From: Tyto alba
Lineage: Eukaryota; Chordata; Aves; Strigiformes; Tytonidae
Length of the DNA stretch: 64,000 nt
Direction of reading: 5' to 3'
NCBI RefSeq assembly: GCF_018691265.1
Contig: NW_024881283.1
Span: 6,917,731 to 6,981,730, forward strand
Part shown: positions 41,890 through 51,790 of the stretch, piece by piece
Layout of the letters: every line of letters starts with the position of its first letter
Numbering within the stretch: the first letter of the stretch is position 1
The notes under the pieces: model-generated
Seen by the model: only the letters and a program-made list of their open reading frames with translations
What the model was told of the DNA's origin: nothing
Databases searched by the model: none
Program-made: the position numbers and the translations under genes

Positions 41890-41905
41890 GCACTGCCATT
41901 TTACC
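41890..41905 (-). promoter_or_regulatory. YY1-like element GCACTGCCATTTTACC near presumed ARID1A start
   Basis: Read on the minus strand this is GGTAAAATGGCAGTGC. The AAAATGGC core matches the YY1 consensus, which often sits just downstream of transcription starts in CpG-island promoters. It lies about 490 bases upstream of the ARID1A ATG. The same 16 bases recur exactly at 47035-47050. Confidence 0.45.
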
Positions 41906-42190
41906 CAGCGCCGCGGCCGCCTGCCAAACCCGGAGCGGAGCGGAGCGCGGCCCGGACGGGAGCCTCCCCCCCGTCACAAAGGAGGAGCGGGGCCGGCCCC
42001 GGCCGCTGGCGGCTCGGCGCGGCGGAGGCTGCCGCACGCAAAACCCGCGGCGGATCCGCGGAGCTGAGCGCGGCCGCCGAGCCCCGCGGCCGGCGGGGGG
42101 AAAGGGAGGGAAGGGGCGGGGGGGAGTGGGGGAAACCGAGCTGAGCCGCGGGGGAAGCTGGTGGAGCTGGGGCAGGGGAGCAGTGGCCTC

Positions 42191-42202
42191 GCCTTACCTT
42201 GC
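42191..42202 (-). other. Candidate splice donor upstream of ARID1A exon 1
   Basis: The minus strand reads GGCAAG/GTAAGG, a near-consensus 5' splice site, with the exon ending at 42198 and GT at 42197-42196. It lies 800 bases upstream of the ARID1A ATG inside the CpG island. It could end a non-coding first exon. There is no transcript support here. Confidence 0.3.
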
Positions 42203-42320
42203 CGAGACACTTCCCAGGGCAGCGGGGCGATGTCCTCCGGCGGGAGTCCCCCGGGAGAGCGGCCAGGGCGCACGGCCGCCTCGCCGGCTCTGGGGTTTCA
42301 GCAGGGAGACGGGCCCGTGG

Positions 42321-45300
42321 GTTAACGAAGCGCCTCTTCTTTGTCCCTAGAAATTCCATTTAGAATTAGCCTTTGCAAACTGTTAGCGGTTGTCATTTCC
42401 TCTCCGCTGGTTTTGTCCCTCTGGAAAAGGTGTTGGCGGCGCGCCAGAGCTATAACTGCACGCACGGACATCCAAGAAAGTCCGGTTCCCGCTCCTGCCA
42501 AAGCGAGGGCAGTGGGCACTGAACCAGGAACTCCCTTGGGGCGGCGGGATGGGGAGAACCAAAACCACCTGAACGTGTCTAGACACAACACGTTGAGCAA
42601 TGGGACAGGATGCTCCAGCAATCGCAAGGGGTAACGCGGTGCTGAAGCTCCCCAGCTGTCAAGAGGTGAACTGGGAATTAGGCCATGCCCTTCTGCAACC
42701 ATTTCAGACCCGGATTCCCACCTCTTCCATCCCCACGGCCTTTCCCAGAGCAGGAAGAGGAAGGGGAGAAATGTACCTGGAACTCTGTCCCGGACGCGGC
42801 TTGTCCTCTGCCAGCAGGTTCTGTAGCTGGGTATTTTACATCCGATGGTATGGGTCTGCAACAGAGCAGGGAAGATACAAAAAGATGAGTTATTCGGATT
42901 ATAAAAAACAAGCTCTCAGAGATTAGGACACAGTTGCCTAGTAAAAATGGCAGCCACGGTACAGTTTAGATCTGGGGTCCCACGTACTGAATGTGGGCAG
43001 GTGTCCTCTGGAATATGGAAATATTTGGAAAAGTGAAGTTTAAGTACATACAACTTGGAGGAGAGAGAAAACATCAGAAGGCAATGTGTGGAGAATCAAA
43101 ATACGCTTCTGAGGTCTGAGGCTGCCATTTTAGAACATCACCTCAAAACAAAAACAGGGGCAGAAGTAACCCTGATTACCAGCTGTACAGTGAAAAAAGC
43201 ACAGGGCTTGGCCTGAGTCTAACAATCAACGGGCCATACCGCAAGAATTCCCGTTTTAACAACACTGATGACAGTGGGGAAACTTGAGTCCAGAGCAAGA
43301 GGCAAGGCAACGCATAGAAGGACTGAATCCCTGCCAGTGCTGTTACGGATGAATTGAAGATTTCGGTGTCTACTGCTGTCAACTCAAACCTCACACTCAT
43401 TATAAAACTTACAATAAAAATATTTATCATCTAGAATGCAGGTGGTGGAACAACGGGGTTTATTCCAAAGCTGGAAAGTGGGAGGGGAGGCAGGACAGGG
43501 CAATAAATAGCAAAATTTTAAATGTATTCTAGAGCAATAAATTGCCCTGCAGGCTCCCAAACAAAGACAGCTTTGCCATTTCACAGTCTTTACAGTCGAC
43601 TGTGCGATGTGGAGCAGATTCCATCTCAGCAAATTGGTCAGTCGGTCTTCCTCCACAGCTGTAAATAAACTACTAGAAAGAAAAGGGTAATAATTGGTGA
43701 CATCAGTATTGTGATAGTGCTCAAAGGCCTTCATGAAGGTTGGAGCCCCAGTCCAGTGCTAGAATCTCACACACCAGGCTCTGCGGCTTTACTGATATCT
43801 GTGTGGACCACAGAGCAGCAAAACCACCAAGATATTCTTCTACAGAAGAGTTCGAAAACTGTGGAATGTGCTAGAACAAAAAGTTGATTTACATGCTCTC
43901 TTCAGAGGAGCCTCTGTTATTTGATCAAACCCTGGGTTCTAGAAAGACAAAGCAGCAGAAGGAGAAACTCCTTCAACACATCAGGCTGGACTCACACAGG
44001 TGAGGCTCAGGGGCTTTATTAATATCTATGGTGGGCTGTAGTGCACCACAGCACCAAAATATGCTTCTTCAGATGCTTCATTCATACTAAATGTAAAAAA
44101 AAAAAAAACCAAAACCAAACACCAACAACTAAACTGGAGAGAATTCTTCCATTTAATCCCAAAACCATCCTGAGCAACCACCTCCCCAACTCCAAAGCTA
44201 CAATCTACTTCAGGAAGCAAAGCCCCGCCATCTAACTGAGCACCACCAAAAGTTTAACAGCTACAGTTCAGGAGCTCAGGTTGCAGCTCAGGTGCATCCA
44301 GATAAAGCCCCCAAGCTTGCAACCTCTCTACATGTGCCAGTCTTTTGGAACCTTCTTCAAAGAATGCTATGGCAGACTATGAAACCTGGTGTTGATTGTA
44401 ATGTGAAAAGCAGACTGGATTCCCCAGCCACCCACACAATAAGGAGACACTCACTTTACCAAATGTTTGTGAAAGCTGAAGCAGATTTTGGAATATGCCT
44501 CATCAATGAGGCCCTGGCACTTTACTAAATACTAAGGCATCCAATGAATTTCCAACTATGGGGTTTGGGAAGCAGAAGACGGTACAGTTCTTAACAACAT
44601 TTCCACCTAATAGCTGAAAATCCTCCCGCCAGTCATGTCATCCCATGTTGTAACTACCACCTTTCCGGCTCCACAGAACCGGACGAGACTTTTCATTGCG
44701 ATGCATCGATGCTCTTTTCTCAGCCTGCGCGATCCCTGCTAAAGCAGCATGCAGCAGTCCTCTCTTCCCCATCTCCCTAAGTGCTGAGCACGCTTTCCTC
44801 CCCAACAGGCTCAGCCCCTGGCTCTCAGATAGGCTGGGGACCCAGCTCGGCGCTCTCACATGGCACTGCAGGCCAGCACCGCTGGGCTGGCTCCTCCGGA
44901 GTGGAAGTCTCCTTCATGAAGGTGGCCATGCCATTTAACCCAACACTAAGGCAGTTTAGGAAACCTGGTCTAGATTAGAGTACTAGAAACAGGAGTAGTG
45001 TCTCCCCCCCCTCCAAAAAAAAAAAAAAAAAAGGGCTCTGCCAACTGTGTGATGGCAAATATGGACTGAATCGTTGACATGGAAACCGGACTAAAGTCAG
45101 CTGCGCTCCCTCACGCTCACACACACAAGTTATCATTATCCCCAGGCTTTCAACGTGCTACAAACATGGACTGGATTATTACTTCAGGAATTGGGTAGAG
45201 TTTCTATAATAAAGTATTAACTAGCACAACTAAGCTAGAATGAAGCAAGCTGAGAAGTGATTAATATAGTTGGGTGAAGAAGGATGCTCTTCCATTTTAC

Positions 45301-45684
45301 TGAAAGGCACAGTATGCTGAGATATGCAGACTGGACCCAAGAACAAGAGACCCATCTATTATAATTCATGGAGCATGCTGCAAAATATGGAATGGAGTAA
45401 GGAAAGGTTATGTACTGTACCTCAGCTTATCTGAGAGTAGTTTCGCTAAAGAAAATTACATTTCCTCTAAATATGTTTATATTTGCCCAGCCCATGCCTG
45501 CCAGTGTTTTAGCCACTGTCATACCTAGGTTAAGCACTCTCATTGCAGCTTCATAACCACGAAGATGATTTGAATTATGTGTTTGCTGCAAGTGGCTAAT
45601 ATGCCGGGCATTGTGTGAGACAATGCTTATTTATCCTCTTAAAAAAAAAAAAAAAAAGTCAAGATATTGTATAATCTCCGTCTC
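42321..45684. other. Intergenic: no gene recognised
   Basis: Upstream flank of the ARID1A island. It contains two YY1-like CCATTTT words (42943, opposite strand; 43121), a near-palindrome at 42572-42594, the duplicated unit at 43.8-44.1 kb and A runs at 45015-45032 and 45641-45657. A 179-codon open frame on the minus strand (42322-42861) has no recognisable domain and is not supported as a gene. Confidence 0.6.
43769..44075. repeat. Two diverged copies of an approximately 82-base unit
   Basis: Copy 1 starts at 43769 and copy 2 at about 43991. Both read TCACACA, GGCT, a GGCTTTA(C/T)T(G/A)ATATCT core, then CCA(C/A)(A/C)-type sequence, ATAT and CTTCT(A/T)CAGA. They are about 222 bases apart and roughly two thirds identical by eye. 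Origin unknown: local duplication or two relics of one repeat. Confidence 0.4.
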
Positions 45685-45781
45685 CAGCGCTGACACAATG
45701 GCACAGGGGCAGGCAGCGAGCGAGCTCTGCGCTGCCAGCTGAAGTGGAGTTTCAGCAGAAGGTAACTCTGTCAGAGCGCTG
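45685..45781. repeat. Nested inverted repeats, possible structured element
   Basis: Outer arms CAGCGCTGACA (45685-45695) and TGTCAGAGCGCTG (45769-45781) pair apart from a 2-base bulge. Inside them sit two hairpins: GGCAGCG/CGCTGCC (45712-45718 with 45730-45736) and GCTGAA/TTCAGC (45738-45743 with 45751-45756). The arrangement is a multi-branch fold, usable on either strand. A run of 17 A lies 30 bases to the left, so on the minus strand a T run follows. No known RNA family is recognised. Confidence 0.4.
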
Positions 45782-46448
45782 AACGCAGCAGCACGGCTCA
45801 AAGGCAGGAGTGGATTGTACACGGGATTTTGGGGCTTCCCACCAAGCGAGCACCAAAGGTTACAAAGGGAAGGGGCCGAGCCCCTGCCTCAGCCGCCCTG
45901 CTAGAGTCTGGTGTTAACATTTGACAGGGAGCTGCAAAACTTTGGCTGCATATTAAGAGAGGAAAGCGGACTCGGCCTGACTCGAGGAAATGCATTATTT
46001 TAGCAGCCCTCGCTAGGAGGAGTAAAAGGCGAAGCGGAGTTTGCGGAGAGGAAGGGACGCGGAGCGGAGCGCAGCCCTCCGCGCATCCTGCGCGCCGCCC
46101 CGCGGGGGGGCAGCCGGAGCTGGTGCCACGCGTGTTCGCTGCCCCACGCCTTCCGCCATCTCCCGCCTAAGCCACCCCCGGCGTGGTAGAAGTGGGGCAG
46201 GAGCAAGTTTGGGGGCTCACGTGTGCGGATTCGGGGAGAGCAGCTCTCACCCGGTAATGAAAAAAAGGCTGGAGCTGGGATTTCGTAATTCCAGAGAAAA
46301 CCGACAGATGTTCGGGAAGGGGACAACTCGGGGAGGAAAACAATAATAAAGTGCAGGGAAAGAGCAAACCGCATTGATTTGACACACGCGGGTGTGCACA
46401 CCACCTCCCCGGTGCTGAGCGCTCAGAGAAGGAAGAGTAAATCTACTT

Positions 46449-46670
46449 AAAAAAAAAAAAAAAAAAAAAAAAAAGGGGAAAAAAAAAAAACAACCCAACC
46501 CAAAACGCGGACCGGAGTTCGTAAAAACCCCTGCACTGGATCAGGAGCCAACCGTCTAATTTCCTCCTGAATCCCACCAGATCTGGGACCTGTCGGGTGG
46601 GCTCGCACAGCAACTGTGTTACACTGTGAACCTCACTCGGAAGAGTTAAAAAAAAAAAAAAAAAAAAAAA
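46449..46670. repeat. Pair of long A runs, both ending in GGGG
   Basis: A26-GGGG-A12 at 46449-46490 and A23-GGGG at 46648-46674 lie about 160 bases apart between the two GC-rich patches. Runs of this length are prone to sequencing error. Confidence 0.85.
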
Positions 46671-47034
46671 GGGGATTTTAAATCTGAGAAGAGAGAAAGA
46701 CCTCAACTCTGGGCCTGGATTTTCCCACTCAAGCAAAACTATTATTCTGTTTCAAGTACTTGGGAACTGGCAATACCGTGCAAGGAGGTGGAATCAGCAG
46801 CAGAGAGAAAGCTACCGGCTCCCAGCGAGCTGTCCCTCTGTCTTTCTCCCACCCTCAGCTCCTCTTTTCAGTGGAGTGTAAAAAAAAATATTCACTCCCG
46901 TGAAATTCTGCCCTCTTAAAGTGTATTTTTAGAGAAGTTTGAGTTCAGGCGTCACGACTGGGGCAGGGGGGGGTTGCTGCGGGAGAGGCAGGCGCCGAGA
47001 AAGAAGGTTTTTTCACCCTTTTCATAAAGCTCTT

Positions 47035-47050
47035 GCACTGCCATTTTACC
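47035..47050. promoter_or_regulatory. Second exact copy of the 16-base YY1-like element
   Basis: The sequence GCACTGCCATTTTACC is identical to that at 41890-41905 and lies inside a moderately GC-rich, CpG-containing block (about 46.94-47.25 kb). It could mark an upstream promoter or enhancer, or be a coincidence built on a common YY1 core. No transcript evidence is available. Confidence 0.3.
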
Positions 47051-48119
47051 GAGGCAGGGAGGGAGCGAGCGAGGGAGGGAGAGCAGAGCGACAGACAGCG
47101 CTTGCAAGGAAGTTTCTCACGGCAACTGCGGGCTGGATCTGGAACGGAGCCTTTTGTTCCCGGCAAGTTCAGCAGGAGAGAGAGTTGGAGTCTTCTGGAA
47201 GAGAAAAACCAGCGGAGAAATAAAATGGAGGGAAGTAGGAAGAGAGAGGAGACAGATCGCGCTGAGCTGAGATTAACAGCCAGAGCAGCAAGCTCAGGGG
47301 TTCTCTGCAGCACGGCGTTTATTTAGAAAGTTGGTGTGGTAGCCTCAGGCAGAAATCCCTTGTTAAGTGCATGGGAATGAGCGAGAGACCCAAGGACAAG
47401 CATTGCTGTGCAGGAAGTGGAATTTTCCGAGGGGTTCACATCCTTCGGTGCTCTTTTTGCCAAGATTTTATCTCCTTGCTCGATGAAGGGTGCCTCCTAG
47501 AGACATCAGGAGAAAGGCCTTAAAGATGAGGCGTGCTCTAGGTCTGTTTAAACTAAATAATTAAAAGGTAGGGGACACCTCCCCTAAGAAATTACAGCGA
47601 GGTCTGAAGACCAGATGTAACTTTGAGTCCTCCCCTCCATTTCCATTCCTCCCCAGTGAGTGTTGGAACCCCACACATTATAATCGTGTTCTCTGTATGG
47701 TGTGAAAAGTCAACTAAAAAAACCCCCCACCCCCGATTTAATGCTTATACACATATCCAGTATGTCCTATATTCACATAAACAATTGGTTTTGTCTCCCG
47801 GTGCACACTGCTAATTCTTCACTCCAAAACCACACATGCTCTTTGCATGTATACAGACCCAGAACGCCAAACACTATAAACTTGTCTGAATTAACCCTCA
47901 AATCGCTGACAAACATCCGTCATTTAAACAGTCACCCACGGAAGGAGGAGCAGAACTTTAATCCCTTCATTATTTGTACACTTGGTGGTGGATTCAAAAA
48001 GCAAGAGCCTGCTGGTGACGAGAGCTAGCTTTTTGCACAAGTTCGGTGTTTAGTGTGGCGTCCTGAAAATACCGCTTGATTAAAAATGTTCATCACCTTC
48101 TGCGTTTTCAGCAGAGGCA

Positions 48120-48860
48120 GGAGAGAGCTGCCTTCGCCCTGTGCAGGGGAGTGCGCGGCGTGGCTGTGACAGCAGCTCAGCGAGACACCACGTGGGAAAC
48201 CCGAGTTCAGGATTTAAACGTGCTTTTCCACTCCGGCCAGGAGGGACTGAGAGCCTCAGTGTGTGGGGGGGAAATATTAACAAAAAACCCAAGAAACAAA
48301 AAACCCCACCAAAAAAAAAAAAAAAAACAACCAACCAAACAAATCAACACAAACCCAAACCCTTTTGGTGCTGCTCAGAAGCGACCTCTGTGGCTGCTCG
48401 GGGAGGGAAGTTCAACAGCCCCGAGCCGAGAGCGCAGGGGAGATGCGGCACGGACCCGCCGGCTGCGGGGTCGGGAAAATCAAACAGCAAAAAACTGGGG
48501 AGGGGGTGGACACCCGCCGGGGAAGCGAGCCGGGCTGCAAAGCGTTATTCTGCGCTCGGTAATGAGGAGGCACACCCCGGCCATCGGGACTCGCTCTGAA
48601 GCGGCTGTTTTAACGTGTGGCTAAACACAATGATGCTCCGCAGGGTGCACAATTACGGAGTCATGTGCGCGATCTCCAGGTGCTGGAGACATCTAGCGCC
48701 AGATTTTCAAAGGCGCCCGGTGCCCGACAAGCTGAGTTCTCCAAAAATGCCCGGCCCGGCGGGGGGAGCCCCCGGGGAGCGGCTCCCGGCCCGGCCCGCG
48801 GACCCCGCGACCCCACCGACCTGATGGCCGGCTTCGCTCCGGGACCGTGAAACAGGGACG
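48120..48860. promoter_or_regulatory. CpG-rich patch at 48.1-48.9 kb
   Basis: CpG density rises through blocks such as GCGCGGCGTGG, CCCGCCGGCTGCGG and GGCCCGGCCCGCGG, interrupted by an A-rich tract at 48.28-48.36 kb. No known exon or conserved protein is visible. A regulatory role is possible but only inferred from composition. Confidence 0.35.
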
Positions 48861-49376
48861 GGGTGTCTCGAGTGGGGACAGCCTCAGCAGCCACGGCTGG
48901 GTCGCCACAATTGCATCTGCATGACTTTCTTCTAGAGTAGCTCATAAAATCGCCTCGCCATCAGGGACCTCTAAAAGGCCTGTAAAAGTTTAACAGGGAA
49001 AATGTCACAAGGCATCACACAGGAATTTCAGTTCATCACATTGGTGACATTAACTTTTACGTATTTGTGAGTAATTAACAGCGTGGCTGTTAAAGGAAGA
49101 TTTAAAAGACAACCCCCCCTTGTCCTTTCTCTCCTTTTCTAAAATGGTGCAAACCCGATTTACCTCTGACACCCGCCAGGACAGAGGTGAGGTGGAAAGT
49201 ACAACCACCACGGTTTGTCCATGTACACAGGAAAACATTAAAACCTACACATTAATGAACATGTCCATTAAAATAAATATTATTTTCCTATGGTTATTTT
49301 TGGTTGTTCCCCCCCCCCCAACTTTGTTTTACTAAAGCAGGGAAACATACACAGAAACCTTGCCTGCAGTAGGTGC

Positions 49377-49398
49377 TTTTTTTTTTTTTTTTTTTTTT
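49377..49398. repeat. Poly-T run (22)
   Basis: One of only a few long T runs on the plus strand; most long homopolymers here are A. Confidence 0.9.
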
Positions 49399-49741
49399 AA
49401 ACGGAGCCCAGATGCTGGTCAGGATTAAGGTTACACCAAACACATTCTACATTGCCATTTTCCAAACAGAATGAAGCAGATGGAAAAGATGGAAGAGGAT
49501 AAAGCAGGAACGGAGCACCACTGAAAACTGCCAGCCCTGCACTAACGCTGTAGAGGAGCGAGCTCGGATGCCAGGAGAGACAGAAAGAAAAAAACCACAG
49601 GCGTATCGACTCTGCCTATTGCATTGCTCACATTTAAAATAAGTATTTTTAATTAAACAGCTGTCAGAATTTGTGCTTTAAACCATCTATTTGAAATGGG
49701 AAGAGAAAATTCAGCTGCAACTGCTCACTGTAGTCTCCTTA

Positions 49742-49890
49742 GGGCTCAGTCCTAGAAGAGGCAAAAGCCACTGGCCTCAGGCCATCGGAGTACTTAAGTA
49801 TATGCGTAATTTTAAACATCAGCAGTCCCGGTGACTTTAAGCATATACTCCCTTAAAGTTAACCATGTACTCAGCACTTTGCAGGATCCG
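49742..49890. mobile_element. Decayed inverted-repeat (MITE-like) amniote element
   Basis: Words such as GTACTTAAGTATATGCGTAA, TTTTAAACATCAGCAGTCCC, CCTTAAAGTTAACCATGTAC and CAGCACTTTGCAGGATCC follow an inverted-repeat element common in turtle, crocodile and bird genomes. Its arms resemble AAGCACATGCTTAAC and its ends GTGCTTTGCTGGATC. One central arm appears to be lost. The family name was not assigned. Confidence 0.55.
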
Positions 49891-50996
49891 CCCAGAATAC
49901 TCATACCAGCTCTTAGCTCAGGAAAATGAGTATCTGTACATCTGAGAAAACAAAGAAAATCTTCTTTTGAAATGGGCTAAAGATTTTTTGATTTCTAAAA
50001 GACACCGGTTCATCAGTACTGGGAACTCAGATCAAACCTAAATAAAATATCTAGGGAAAGTTAGCTGAAGCCATGCCTATTTGTAAAATACCACCATTTG
50101 GCAAATTCATTCTAGTATTTTAGGTGAAATCCTACAATAGTTTAGTTTAACTCAGCACTGTGACTCAATCATATGATGTGTTTTGAAAAATCACTTGCAA
50201 AATGGATTTTAAGAGATTTTGTTGAGATTATATAGGCACACAAACAATACAGAGAAAGAACACACAAACTATTAAATATTCATGCTATGGGGAGAACACT
50301 TAGTAATGTCCCTTCATTTTGGATGTACAAAGGCAGGCACAAATAACCCATAGAAAATCTAATAAAACAAAACAACTGCAATAGTCGACATAAACAAAGT
50401 GTTGACCAGCTTTGAAACATTTGATCATGAAAGGGCCAGACAGAAATTCTACTTATCTATCCTTCAACAGTCATCCATAAATGTGTATTTCAAAATCTTA
50501 ATTCTGTAATCTAACCCACATGGGGAGCTTTAGGATTTTACACGCACACAGAAGTCTGTGTGCAGGGATGTGACTGATTTTCTGCTTTTAAGGCCTCCAT
50601 CCTCTCTAATCTTGCTCAAATGCACATGCCCTAAAAGTAAGATTCTTAACTCCACAAGTAAGTACCTCAGTGAAATTTTACTTGCATTAGAAGCAAAACT
50701 TGAAACACATTCAGACCAGCTTCGCTGGAACTTTTAGAATTCAGTACTGGAACTGTGAAACAAGGTCATTTTTATCTAACAGTTATCTATGACTTTAAAG
50801 AGGCCCACAAGCAAACCTTAGCGATATTACTTTTTTATAAAGACTGATACTATCACATGCACTTTCAGTAAAACAAAGGCATTGGTCAGAACTCTTCATT
50901 TTCTCTGGAAACAGAATCTTGAGCTCCAGACATACTGAAAAATCATAAAAAAGACATAGTTTTTAAATATTTATAAAAATATTAAGTGTATCTGGC

Positions 50997-51030
50997 AAAA
51001 AAAAAACAAAAACAAAAACAAAAACAAAAC
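50997..51030. repeat. (AAAAAC)n tract
   Basis: A10 followed by repeated CAAAAA units in intergenic sequence. Confidence 0.85.
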
Positions 51031-51555
51031 ACCAATAAAACCCCCTCAAAACCCAAACATTTAATGGTTGTTGCTTACATTCCTATCTTTATAATCAGGT
51101 ACCTGAGTGAAATGTGCTCTGAAAGATTCATATCCATTATATGTATTGGTAAGGAGTGTAACTACATACATTATGAAACAAAGTCTTTGAAAAAAATTTT
51201 TTTTTCCTACCTTCAGGAAACATAGTTAATGCCCTTGGTTTCCCAGTGGCATGGGTTCATGTAACAACTGAGAGCCCTGCAGCCTTCCCTGTGGAATCCT
51301 GACCCTCCAGATTCACTACCTTCCTATTGTTTTAATTATTTTGTCTATTCTTAGACTGTATTTTTTTAAGGACTACCTTATACATACGTGTAGAGTAGCC
51401 AGCACACTTTGCTTTCTGTTTAAGCACAGGAATGATAACAGTAAATACTGCTGAAGCAGCACAAGGAACATAACTTCTGAATTTCAGTGATCAGTGTTGC
51501 CATGGGCTGTGATGATCCACAACAGCCATGACATAGTGTCTTTCTTTAAAAATAC

Positions 51556-51580
51556 AAAAAAAAAAAAAAAAAAAAAAAAC
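51556..51580. repeat. Poly-A run (25)
   Basis: Homopolymer followed by CCAAGCC, about 210 bases left of the first LINE relic. Confidence 0.9.
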
Positions 51581-51790
51581 CAAGCCAAAAGAACCCCACC
51601 AACACACATGAAGTGCTACAGTTGAGTTGTGATGCAAAAGAGTGATTTTTTCTACCACCTCTAGGGGTACAAAAGTAATCTAAAATTGACATCCTACTAT
51701 AGGGAGAAAGGAGAAAAAAACAAAATGAAACAAAACCCCCAAACCTAAAATCAAGCCAAAGACTTGGAAAGTAATGTCCAGACAACTAAT

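Larger units (their letters stand above)
1..41905 (-). other. ARID1A: ARID1A (BAF250A) locus, 5' part only
   Basis: Four spliced exons on the minus strand give an uninterrupted 654-codon N-terminal segment of ARID1A, the AT-rich-interacting subunit that defines canonical BAF (SWI/SNF) nucleosome-remodelling complexes in the nucleus. The N-terminus [14 protein letters not shown], the [19 protein letters not shown] block in exon 1 and the exon 2 block beginning [14 protein letters not shown] match the ARID1A family rather than the paralogue ARID1B, whose N-terminus is different and His/Ser-rich. Exon lengths of 391, 71, 154 and 38 codons compare with 379, 71, 151 and 39 recalled for human. The ARID DNA-binding domain and the C-terminal armadillo-like region are encoded further left, outside the window. 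The right limit is set at a YY1-like motif near the presumed transcription start and is an estimate. Confidence 0.95.
39640..42320 (-). promoter_or_regulatory. ARID1A: CpG island covering ARID1A exon 1 and promoter
   Basis: The stretch is extremely G+C- and CpG-rich, in sharp contrast to the AT-rich flanks, and encloses exon 1, the 5' leader and the presumed promoter. CpG-island, TATA-less promoters are typical of BAF subunit genes. The likely start region is around 41.7-41.9 kb, judged from a human leader length of a few hundred bases and a YY1-like motif at 41890. Limits are by eye, not by a CpG observed/expected calculation. Confidence 0.85.
46010..47300. promoter_or_regulatory. GC-rich patches upstream of ARID1A
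   Basis: CpG-rich segments at about 46.01-46.24 kb and 46.94-47.25 kb flank two long A runs. The second holds a GAGCGAGCGAGGGAGG purine block and the 16-base YY1-like repeat. No coding exon was recognised; the open frames are short and low-complexity. They are candidate distal regulatory elements or the start of an unannotated non-coding transcript. Confidence 0.35.
49896..51790. other. Intergenic: nothing recognised
   Basis: AT-rich sequence without recognisable exon, RNA gene or interspersed repeat apart from the A-rich tracts listed. Confidence 0.6.

Noticed and set aside
39664..42144. 826-codon plus-strand open frame opposite ARID1A exon 1
   Set aside because: It is Gly/Arg/Pro/Ala low-complexity, lies antisense to a certified coding exon, and stop codons are rare in such GC-rich DNA. 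No domain is recognisable.
42322..42861. 179-codon minus-strand open frame upstream of ARID1A
   Set aside because: No recognised motif, no codon-level support and no convincing splice context; it ends at the CpG-island edge where long frames arise by chance.
45695..45745. Short plus-strand open frame starting ACAATGG in front of a GTAACT donor-like site
   Set aside because: Only 14 codons before a stop and no evidence of an exon; better explained by the inverted-repeat element.
48693..48770. GCCAGATTTTCAAAGGCGC resembling a turtle/crocodile interspersed repeat
   Set aside because: Match is limited to one short stretch within GC-rich sequence; cannot exclude chance.
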